In this document: one piece after another, positions 22,999 to 29,348 of the stretch
Numbering within the stretch: position 1 is the stretch's first letter
How the letters are laid out: each line of letters starts with the position of its first letter
NCBI RefSeq assembly: GCF_040882075.1
Contig: NZ_JBBEBZ010000092.1
Coordinates: forward strand, 1-64,000
Source of the DNA: Nitriliruptor sp040882075
Lineage (GTDB): Bacteria > Actinomycetota > Nitriliruptoria > Nitriliruptorales > Nitriliruptoraceae
Direction: 5' to 3'
Length of the DNA stretch: 64,000 nucleotides
Program-made: the position numbers and the translations under genes
Notes under the pieces: model-generated
Seen by the model: only the letters and a program-made list of their open reading frames with translations
Told to the model about the DNA's origin: nothing
The model's database searches: none

Positions 22999-24621
22999 GT
23001 GGTCGACAGCACGATGCAGGACCACCCCCTGACCGTCACCCAGCTGTTCGAACACGGACGGCGGGTCAACGGACACCGCGAGGTGGTGACCTGGCGCGGT
23101 GATCACGCCCGCCGGGTGACCTTCGCCGAGACCTACGACCGGGCAGGACGGCTCGCCGCGGGTCTGGCGTCGCTCGGCATCGGCGAGGGGGACGTGGTCG
23201 GCACGTTCTGCTGGAACCACCAGGAGCACGTCGAGGCCTACTTCGCCATCCCCTGCATGGGCGCCGTGCTGCACCAGCTCAACATCCGCCTGTTCCCCGA
23301 CCAGCTCTCGTTCGTGGTGGGCGACCTCGGTGACCGCGTCATCATCGTCGACGACAACCTCATCCCGTTGCTCGCCCGCGTCCTGTCCGAGATCGGCGAC
23401 GTCGAGGTGTTCGTGGTCGTCGGCGACGGTGACGCCAGCGCGCTCGACGATCACCCCGCCCGGGTCGTCCGCTACGACGACCTGCTCGCCGAGGCGGTCG
23501 ACGGCTTCGCCTGGCCCGAGCTCGACGAGAAGCAGGCAGCGGCCTCCTGCTACACCTCCGGTACGACGGGCAACCCCAAGGGGGTCGTCTACTCGCACCG
23601 TTCGATCTGGACCCACACCCTCGGTGCCGCCGCCGGCGGGGTCGGGGTCGACGACGGCGACAAGCTGCTCGTCATCGTCCCGCAGTTCCACGCCAACGCG
23701 TGGGGCCTGATCCACATCGGGTGGGTCTACGGAGCCGACCTCCTGCTCCCGGCCGAACACCTGCAGCCCGAACCGCTCGTGGCGTTCATCGAGGCCGAGA
23801 AGCCGACCTGCTCCGCCGCCGTCCCGACGGTGTGGAACGGGGTGCTCGCCTTCGGTGAGAGCCGCGACATCGACCTGTCCTCCCTCGACTGGGTCGTGGT
23901 CGGTGGCAGCGCCGTGCCCCGGTCGATGATCAGCCAGTTCGAGGAGCGCTACGGGATCACCATCGTCCAGGGGTGGGGCATGACCGAGATGTCCCCGCTC
24001 GGCACCGTGTCGACACCACCCGCCGGCGTGACCGGCGAGGAGAGCATCGACTACCGCGCCAAGACCGGCCGGCTCGTGCCCGGCGTCGACATGCGGATCG
24101 TCGATCCCGATGGCAGCGAACAGCCCTGGGACGGCGAATCCATGGGTGAGATCCAGGTGCGCGGGCCGTGGATCACCGCCCGCTACCACGGCGTCGACAC
24201 CCCCGAGAAGTTCGACGGGCCGTGGCTGCGCACCGGCGACGTCGGCGTCATCGAGCCGAACGGGTTCGTCCAGCTCGTCGACCGGACCAAGGATGTCATC
24301 AAGTCCGGTGGCGAGTGGATCAGCTCGGTCGACCTCGAGAACGCCCTCATGGGCCACCCCGACGTCGTCGAGTGCGCGGTCATCGGCGTGGCGGACGAAC
24401 GGTGGGACGAGCGCCCGCTCGCCTGCGTGGTCCTCCGCGAGGGCGCTGACGTGGATCCATCGGCACTCAACGGCTTCCTCGAGGGCAAGGTCGCCAGCTG
24501 GTGGCGTCCCGAGCGGTACGCCTTCGTCGACGAGGTCCCGAAGACCTCGGTCGGCAAGTTCGACAAGAAGGTCCTGCGCGCGTCCCACGAGGAGGGTGAG
24601 CTCGAGGTCGTGACCGAGTAG
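22999..24621 (+). CDS. Fatty acid--CoA ligase (acyl-CoA synthetase)
   Basis: A 540-aa ANL-superfamily enzyme that activates a carboxylic acid to an acyl-adenylate and then an acyl-CoA. Motifs in order: CYTSGTTGNPKGVVYSHRS (P-loop), VQGWGMTEMSP, LRTGDVGVIEPNG, DRTKDVIKSGGEWIS and TSVGKFDKK with the catalytic Lys. The sequence is closest to the medium/long-chain group; substrate is not certain. GTG 22999 has CGGGAGAG about 6 bases upstream. A hairpin follows the gene at 24648-24667. Confidence 0.9.
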   Translation: MVDSTMQDHPLTVTQLFEHGRRVNGHREVVTWRGDHARRVTFAETYDRAGRLAAGLASLGIGEGDVVGTFCWNHQEHVEAYFAIPCMGAVLHQLNIRLFPDQLSFVVGDLGDRVIIVDDNLIPLLARVLSEIGDVEVFVVVGDGDASALDDHPARVVRYDDLLAEAVDGFAWPELDEKQAAASCYTSGTTGNPKGVVYSHRSIWTHTLGAAAGGVGVDDGDKLLVIVPQFHANAWGLIHIGWVYGADLLLPAEHLQPEPLVAFIEAEKPTCSAAVPTVWNGVLAFGESRDIDLSSLDWVVVGGSAVPRSMISQFEERYGITIVQGWGMTEMSPLGTVSTPPAGVTGEESIDYRAKTGRLVPGVDMRIVDPDGSEQPWDGESMGEIQVRGPWITARYHGVDTPEKFDGPWLRTGDVGVIEPNGFVQLVDRTKDVIKSGGEWISSVDLENALMGHPDVVECAVIGVADERWDERPLACVVLREGADVDPSALNGFLEGKVASWWRPERYAFVDEVPKTSVGKFDKKVLRASHEEGELEVVTE

Positions 24622-24647
24622 CGCCTGTGCGCACCGGTTCGCCCCGT

Positions 24648-24667
24648 CCGCCCGGTTCCCCGGGCGG
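24648..24667 (+). terminator. Hairpin behind the acyl-CoA synthetase
   Basis: A perfect 8-bp stem CCGCCCGG/CCGGGCGG with a TTCC loop, 26 bases after the stop codon and before the next gene. Confidence 0.55.
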
Positions 24668-24736
24668 GGGCGCCGTCGATACGGCATGCTGGGCGGAGCG
24701 TGGGGCGGGACGCCGCCCGCGCAGGGGAGGTCGAGC

Positions 24737-25936
24737 GTGGAACAGCTCGGACGCACGATCGTGGTGCCGGTGGTCAACCCCGCCTCGGTACGCCCCCTGT
24801 TGCTGTGCGCCGCCCGGATCGCCGCCCCCGACGGTGGCACCGTGATCCCGCTCACGGTCGTCCCGATCGGTGCCGACGCGGACGTCCGCGCGCACGCGTG
24901 GGGCGGCGTCGCCGACGCCGAAGCCACCGCTCGCGAGCTCGGCGTCGCCGCCCGCGGGATCGTGATCGAGGCTCGCGATCCGGTGGACGGGACCCTCCAC
25001 GCCGTCCGCGAACACGACGCCTCGCTGGTGCTCATGGGGTGGCGCGGCCGCTCCTCGACGTCCAACGTCTTCGGTGAGCTGATCGACTCGCTCATCGGAC
25101 GATCGTCGGTCCCGCTCGCCATCATCCGGCTCGGGGCGGTCCCCTACCGCCGTGCGGTGCTGCCCGTCCACGCCGACCACCTGCTGCCGGGCGGAGACCG
25201 TGGTCTGTCGTTGGCCGCGGAGCTGACGAGGCGGCTCGGCGCGGCAGCTCCCGAACCCACGACCGTGCTGCGCACCGGCCCGTCCGAGGTCGCGGTCCCG
25301 ATCGCCATCTCCTCGCTCGGGGATCGCGTCCACCACGACCCTCGCCGCACCGACCGCGCGGTCGGAGCGCTCGCCCGCCCGTCGGACCTGGTCGTCGCAG
25401 CGGTGGCCCCGACGGCTTCGGGCCTGCGTTCGGCGACCACCCACCTGGCGTGGGCCGCCCCGGACGCCACCCTGCTCGTCGCCGTCGATGTCGGCCCGGT
25501 CCACGAGAGCGAGTCGGGGCTCGCCGAAGCGGCCAGCGCGGCCGCGACGCCCGCACCCACCCGTCGCGCGGGGGAGGCTCGGCAGGTCCGCATCGTGGTG
25601 ACGGCCCGGCTGCCCGAGGCCCACGACGGCGTCGCCGGGCCCACCCCGGACGATCTCGACCGCGTCCTGCGCATCGCCGGCGCCACCGAGCACCTGATGG
25701 CCTGGTGGCCAGCGGGCGACACCCGCCCGCACGTCCGCGCCACGGTGACGGTCACCGCCACGTCGGTGAACGCCGCCATCAGCGCGGTGATGGTCGCCGT
25801 CCACGAAGCGCCCGACTTCCGCGGCGCGGAGATCACCTACGACGTCGACCGGGGCCGACCGAAGGCCACGACCCCAGCCCGGGAGGACGTCGTCCTCGAC
25901 GTCGACGGCGAGGTCGCTGCGACCCCACCTCGGTAG
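24737..25936 (+). CDS. Universal stress protein with a long uncharacterised C-terminal part
   Basis: A 399-aa protein. Residues 1-130 resemble a UspA domain: TIVVPVVNPASVRPLL at the start and ASLVLMGWRGRSSTSNVFGELIDSLI before VPLAIIR, close to the nucleotide-binding loop. Residues 135-399 are Ala/Pro-rich and I do not recognise them; alternating hydrophobic residues from about 300 (VRATVTVTATSVNAA) suggest an alpha/beta domain. GTG 24737 is preceded by GGGGAGG with ideal spacing. No membrane segment is seen, so it is cytoplasmic. It may be a Usp domain of the type found on antiporters, standing alone. Confidence 0.7.
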   Translation: MEQLGRTIVVPVVNPASVRPLLLCAARIAAPDGGTVIPLTVVPIGADADVRAHAWGGVADAEATARELGVAARGIVIEARDPVDGTLHAVREHDASLVLMGWRGRSSTSNVFGELIDSLIGRSSVPLAIIRLGAVPYRRAVLPVHADHLLPGGDRGLSLAAELTRRLGAAAPEPTTVLRTGPSEVAVPIAISSLGDRVHHDPRRTDRAVGALARPSDLVVAAVAPTASGLRSATTHLAWAAPDATLLVAVDVGPVHESESGLAEAASAAATPAPTRRAGEARQVRIVVTARLPEAHDGVAGPTPDDLDRVLRIAGATEHLMAWWPAGDTRPHVRATVTVTATSVNAAISAVMVAVHEAPDFRGAEITYDVDRGRPKATTPAREDVVLDVDGEVAATPPR

Positions 25937-25939
25937 CCT
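25934..25939 (+). promoter_or_regulatory. Candidate -10 TAGCCT before tusA
   Basis: TAGCCT overlaps the stop codon of the stress protein gene and lies 45 bases before the tusA GTG. Confidence 0.35.
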
Positions 25940-25984
25940 CGCGCCCCGGAGACCGGTCGCGGTCCCCCGGACGAGGAGCCGCCG

Positions 25985-26230
25985 GTGTCCGACCCGTCCC
26001 ACGACGTCGAGGTCGAGGTCGATGCTCGCGGCCTCGCCTGTCCGCTGCCGGTGATCGAGCTCGCGCGCGCCGTCGAACAGCAGGACGTCGGGGCGGTCGT
26101 CCGGCTGCTGGCGACCGACCCCGCCGCGAAGGTCGACGTCCCCGTCTGGTGTCGGATGCAGCGTCAGGAGCTGCGCAGCGCCGAGGAGGCCGACGGGTGC
26201 TGGACCTTCCTGGTCGCCAAGCTGCGCTGA
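25985..26230 (+). CDS. tusA: TusA-family sulfur carrier
   Basis: An 81-aa protein with the family signature VDARGLACPLPVIELA; the Cys of the C-P-x-P motif accepts persulfide sulfur from a cysteine desulfurase and passes it on, for example to thiolation of tRNA or of cofactors. The rest (VVRLLATDPAAKVDVPVWC, then WTFLVAKL) fits the two-layered fold. GTG 25985 has GAGGAG about 7 bases upstream. The desulfurase-like gene at 21.8-23.0 kb is the likely donor in this neighbourhood. Confidence 0.88.
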   Translation: MSDPSHDVEVEVDARGLACPLPVIELARAVEQQDVGAVVRLLATDPAAKVDVPVWCRMQRQELRSAEEADGCWTFLVAKLR

Positions 26231-26513
26231 GGACCGGGAACCGGACGGCGAACCCGACGATGGCCCGCTCGACGTCGAGGCAGCTCGTCGCGACGCCCGC
26301 TCGCTGCTCGGGCAGACCGAGGAGGAGGTCCTCGAGCTGTGGGATGACGTCCGGGTCGGGCGCCACGGTGACGAACAGATGATGCTGATCGAGGACTGGC
26401 GCCCCGGTCGCAAGACCATCGCCACCGAGGACGACGGCACCGGCACCTACCGGGTCGTCGAGGTCGTGCTCGAGCTCGACGAGGGCACCGAGACGTTCAC
26501 CGCCGACAGCTGA
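26229..26513 (+). CDS. Small acidic protein frame lacking a recognisable start codon
   Basis: Directly behind tusA, one frame ending in TGA at 26511-26513 reads protein-like sequence: ARSLLGQTEEEVLELWDDVR, GDEQMMLIEDWRPGRKTIAT and YRVVEVVLELDEGTETF. It is strongly acidic, with a weak resemblance to I78-type inhibitor folds (LLG...E, then D-x-R-P-x-R). The frame is open back into tusA but has no ATG, GTG or TTG before the internal ATG at about 26379. A lost base, or an unusual start coupled to tusA translation, would explain this. Codon pattern and amino-acid order favour real coding. Confidence 0.5.
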   Translation, partial: EDREPDGEPDDGPLDVEAARRDARSLLGQTEEEVLELWDDVRVGRHGDEQMMLIEDWRPGRKTIATEDDGTGTYRVVEVVLELDEGTETFTADS

Positions 26514-26531
26514 GGCGAGGCCAGTCGCCGT

Positions 26532-27080
26532 TCATCGGCGGCGACCCGCGACCCGATCGAGCACCGTCTCCACCCGCACCTCGTCCGCGCCGGCCATGCC
26601 ACCTCGTGTCAGCGCGCGATGGAGAGCGTCGACGTCGATGCGCAAGCGTCCAGCGACCCACAGAGGGTCGGCCCGTGGACCCCGCACGTCCGCGCCCGCC
26701 GCGGCTGCGACAGCGGGTGGGAGCTCGGCGAGCAGCTCCGTCACGGCGAGCTCCTGTCCGAGCGGCACCGTGGCGAGGTCGCCGCCATCGCCCCAGACCT
26801 GCTGCAGCGCGCTCCAAGCGTCCTCGTAGCAGGCCCAGGCGGCCTGGCTCCCGAGCGCCTCGAGATCGGCACCCGTCACCTGCCCGATCGCGTCGAGCAC
26901 CACCCGGTGCAACGTCTCGGTCCACCCGCGGTCGGCGCCGATCTCGTCGCTCAGCGTGCGCACGAGCGGCCCCCGCCAGCCGACGGTCAACCCCCCGACC
27001 AGGTCGACGACCGCACGACGGACCTCGTCGGACCACCCTCCGACGAGGACCTCGTTCCACCCCGACCCATCGTCGTCCAC
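26532..27080 (-). CDS. Hypothetical protein, unrecognised
   Basis: A 182-aa soluble protein with mostly helical, hydrophobic-patterned sequence (RAVVDLVGGLTVGW, LHRVVLDAIGQVTGADLEAL, LLAELPPAVAAAAG). No motif is recognised. GTG 27080 follows a GGGAG; the TTG at 27101 is an alternative. A TAGCGT hexamer at 27109-27114 on the minus strand would put the transcription start a few bases before that TTG. Convergent with the small acidic frame, divergent from the histidine kinase. Confidence 0.6.
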   Translation of the reverse strand: MDDDGSGWNEVLVGGWSDEVRRAVVDLVGGLTVGWRGPLVRTLSDEIGADRGWTETLHRVVLDAIGQVTGADLEALGSQAAWACYEDAWSALQQVWGDGGDLATVPLGQELAVTELLAELPPAVAAAAGADVRGPRADPLWVAGRLRIDVDALHRALTRGGMAGADEVRVETVLDRVAGRRR

Positions 27081-27108
27081 GGCGGCTCCCGGCCGAACCA
27101 ACGCGGCG

Positions 27109-27114
27109 ACGCTA
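27109..27114 (-). promoter_or_regulatory. Candidate -10 TAGCGT
   Basis: Minus-strand TAGCGT 28 bases before the GTG at 27080 of the hypothetical gene. Confidence 0.4.
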
Positions 27115-27189
27115 GCGGCGGCCCGAGCGGACGGTCCGCGGAGCGGTCGCGGGAGCGGTTCGTCGGTACTGCGCCCAGGACGACGTCGG

Positions 27190-27195
27190 TAGGGT
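27190..27195 (+). promoter_or_regulatory. Candidate -10 TAGGGT of the kinase-regulator pair
   Basis: TAGGGT 37 bases before the histidine kinase GTG. The kinase and regulator genes are one base apart and probably share this promoter. Confidence 0.4.
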
Positions 27196-27232
27196 GAGCG
27201 GCCGCCCGACCGGAACGTGCGAGGAGCACCAC

Positions 27233-28438
27233 GTGGAGAGCGCGCTGCCCGGCCTGTCCCCCGCGGACGAGGCCGCCCGGATGGATGCCGTCCGGCGGTA
27301 CGACATCCTCGACACCCCGCCGGACGGGGCGTTCGATCGCATCACGGCGCTCGCGGCCCGGCTGAGCGACGTCCCGATCAGCACCATCACGATCGTCGAC
27401 GAGGACCGCATCTGGTTCAAGTCCGCCGTGGGGCTCGACGGCGTCTCACAGATCGACCGCGAACCCGGCCTGTGCGCGTCCGCCATCGTCCATCCGGTGC
27501 CCTACATCGTCACCGACGCGTCCCTCGATCCGCGGACCCTGTCGAACTCGCTCGTGTGCGGCGAGCTCGGGCTCCGCTTCTACCTCGCGGTCCCCCTGCG
27601 CACCTCCGACGGCCACAACCTCGGCACCCTGAACGTCATCGACAGCGCCCCTCGGGCCGTCCGCGAGGGCGAGATCGAGAACCTCGAGGACCTCGCGACG
27701 GTCGTCGTCGATGAACTCGAGCTGCGCTTGGCTGCCAAGCGTGCCGTCGAACTCGAGTCGCTGCGGGCAGCGTCCGAGTTCCGCGACACCATCGTCGCCG
27801 GGATCTCGCACGAGATGCGCACCCCGGTCGCGGTCCTCCAGGGCATCGCGGACCTCGGGCTGACCGATGACATCTCCCCCGAGCAGGCCGACCACGTCCA
27901 GGCCGTGTTCAAGCGCCAGGTTCGCCACCTCGGCAGGCTCGTCGAGCAGTTCCTGGACTACGCGGCGCTCGAACACGGTCGGGCCCCGACGGTGCAGGTC
28001 GTGCCGACCGACATCGCCGCGTTGCTCGGTGAGATCGTCGAGCTCTACGCCGACCGCGGGGAGCTCACCCTCGAGGTCCGTGGTGACGTCCCGCGCGGGA
28101 TGGTCGACCCCGCCCGGACCCGCCAGATCGTCAGCGAGCTCGTCGCCAACGGGCTCCGGTTCGGGCCGTCGGACGCTCCGGTCGCGCTCGTCCTCGCAGC
28201 GGCCGGCGGTGAGGTGACCGTGTCGGTCATCGACCAGGGGCCCGGCGTCAGCGAGTCGGCTCGGGACCACGTCTTCGAGAAGGACTACCGCGCTCCGGAC
28301 AGCACCGGCAGCGGGCTCGGACTCTTCGTCGCACGCGCGCTCGCCGAAGCCCAGGGCGCTCGGATCACGCTCGACGACGGTGACGCCGGTGGCCGGTTCA
28401 CCCTGACCGTGCCCGCCGCCGACGAAGCTCGAGGCTGA
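27233..28438 (+). CDS. GAF-domain sensor histidine kinase
   Basis: A 401-aa soluble kinase. Residues about 15-165 form a GAF domain (RRYDILDTPPDGAFDRITAL, then WFKSAVGL and REPGLCASAI); GISHEMRTPVAVLQG is the dimerisation/phosphoacceptor H-box; VSELVANGLRFGPSDAPV, VIDQGPGV and GSGLGLFVARALAE are the N, G1 and G2 boxes of the ATPase domain. The N-terminal D-I-L-D-T-P-P block is shared with diguanylate cyclases and kinases of this GAF group. No transmembrane segment, so it senses a cytoplasmic or diffusible signal. GTG 27233 has GAGGAG 6 bases upstream. Its partner follows after one base. Confidence 0.9.
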   Translation: MESALPGLSPADEAARMDAVRRYDILDTPPDGAFDRITALAARLSDVPISTITIVDEDRIWFKSAVGLDGVSQIDREPGLCASAIVHPVPYIVTDASLDPRTLSNSLVCGELGLRFYLAVPLRTSDGHNLGTLNVIDSAPRAVREGEIENLEDLATVVVDELELRLAAKRAVELESLRAASEFRDTIVAGISHEMRTPVAVLQGIADLGLTDDISPEQADHVQAVFKRQVRHLGRLVEQFLDYAALEHGRAPTVQVVPTDIAALLGEIVELYADRGELTLEVRGDVPRGMVDPARTRQIVSELVANGLRFGPSDAPVALVLAAAGGEVTVSVIDQGPGVSESARDHVFEKDYRAPDSTGSGLGLFVARALAEAQGARITLDDGDAGGRFTLTVPAADEARG

Positions 28439-28439
28439 C

Positions 28440-28781
28440 GTGCGGGTCCTGCTGGCCGACGACGATGCCGGCATCCGCCTGGTGGTGTCGCTGAACCTGC
28501 AGCGCCGCGGGTGGGACGTCGACACCGCCGTGGACGGCGACGACGCTCTGGCGCAGGCGACCAGCGGCGTCTACGACGCGATCGTGCTCGACCAGCTGAT
28601 GCCCGGCATGACGGGCATCGAGGTGGCAGAACACCTCACCCGGGACGTGCCGGTGATCATCTACTCAGCGTTCGTGGACGACCACGTGCAGCGGCGCGCG
28701 GCCGAACTCGGCCTCCCGACCGTCGGCAAGGCCGACATCCCCGAACTGCTGGCGATGCTCGACGAGCTGCGGGCCGGCTGA
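28440..28781 (+). CDS. Single-domain response regulator (CheY-like)
   Basis: A 113-aa receiver with no output domain: LLADDDAG holds the acidic pocket, IVLDQLMPGMTG the phosphoacceptor Asp, IIYSAF the Ser/Thr, and VGKADI the Lys. The GTG begins one base after the kinase stop, so the two are a pair. Without an output domain it must act by protein contact, or serve as a phosphate relay or sink. A hairpin overlaps its stop codon. Confidence 0.9.
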   Translation: MRVLLADDDAGIRLVVSLNLQRRGWDVDTAVDGDDALAQATSGVYDAIVLDQLMPGMTGIEVAEHLTRDVPVIIYSAFVDDHVQRRAAELGLPTVGKADIPELLAMLDELRAG

Positions 28782-28788
28782 CCGGCCC
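28771..28788. terminator. Bidirectional hairpin between convergent genes
   Basis: GGGCCGG (28771-28777) pairs perfectly with CCGGCCC (28782-28788) around a CTGA loop that contains the regulator's stop codon. The iron-sulfur carrier gene converges from the other side. Confidence 0.5.
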
Positions 28789-28794
28789 GGCGCA

Positions 28795-29148
28795 TCAGAA
28801 CGTGGCGCTGTCGCCGCAGGCGCACGAACCCGAGGCGTTCGGGTTCTCGATCGAGAACCCCGAGGCCTCGAGCGATTCCTTCCAGTCGATGACCGCGCCC
28901 TGGATGTAGGGGGTGGACATCTTGTCGACGCGCACGGTGACGCCGTGCTGGGTCTCGATGAGGTCCCCGTCGAGCTGGCGATCGTCGAAGAACAGCGCGT
29001 AGCGGAACCCGGCGCACCCGCCGGCCTGCACGGCCACGCGCAGGGCGACATCGTCGACGTCCGGCTGGTCCACGAGGAAGCCGCGCACCTTGTCGGCGGC
29101 GGTCTCGGTCAGCGTCACGGTGGAGGTCGGGGTGTCGGTCGCGCTCAC
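28795..29148 (-). CDS. erpA: A-type iron-sulfur cluster carrier (ErpA/IscA family)
   Basis: A 117-aa HesB/IscA-fold protein that carries an Fe-S cluster to apo-targets. The three ligand cysteines are visible in AVQAGGCAGFRY and SGSCACGDSATF. GTG 29148 has GAGGAG 7 bases upstream. Likely local clients include lipoyl synthase and quinolinate synthase, both Fe-S enzymes encoded in this window; that link is inference. ErpA versus IscA cannot be decided from the sequence alone. Confidence 0.85.
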   Translation of the reverse strand: MSATDTPTSTVTLTETAADKVRGFLVDQPDVDDVALRVAVQAGGCAGFRYALFFDDRQLDGDLIETQHGVTVRVDKMSTPYIQGAVIDWKESLEASGFSIENPNASGSCACGDSATF

Positions 29149-29291
29149 GGGGCGCTCCTCACGGTCGCTGCGGATCGGCGGTCCCGATCCCGGGTCACTG
29201 GGCGGTACCGGCCACGGATGGCAGGAACCGGGGACGAGTGTACCGACGGCCCCCCGTAGGTCGACCACCTCGCCGGCTCGCCGCCGGACGC

Positions 29292-29327
29292 GGCTGGGGC
29301 CGCCACCGGTCCGGTGCGGCCCCAGCC
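29292..29327 (-). terminator. Strong hairpin behind the SLH-nucleotidase gene
   Basis: A perfect 12-bp stem (29292-29303 with 29316-29327) and a 12-base loop lie 21 bases beyond the stop at 29349, with no U-tract. It would also shield the iron-sulfur carrier gene from read-through. Confidence 0.65.
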
Positions 29328-29348
29328 GTCGTGCGCGCGCCCGGCGTG

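Noticed and set aside
21172..25125. A very long open frame (over 1300 codons) on the minus strand
   Set aside because: It runs antisense to the desulfurase and acyl-CoA synthetase genes and in part overlaps glgE; its composition is that of a GC-rich shadow frame without domains.
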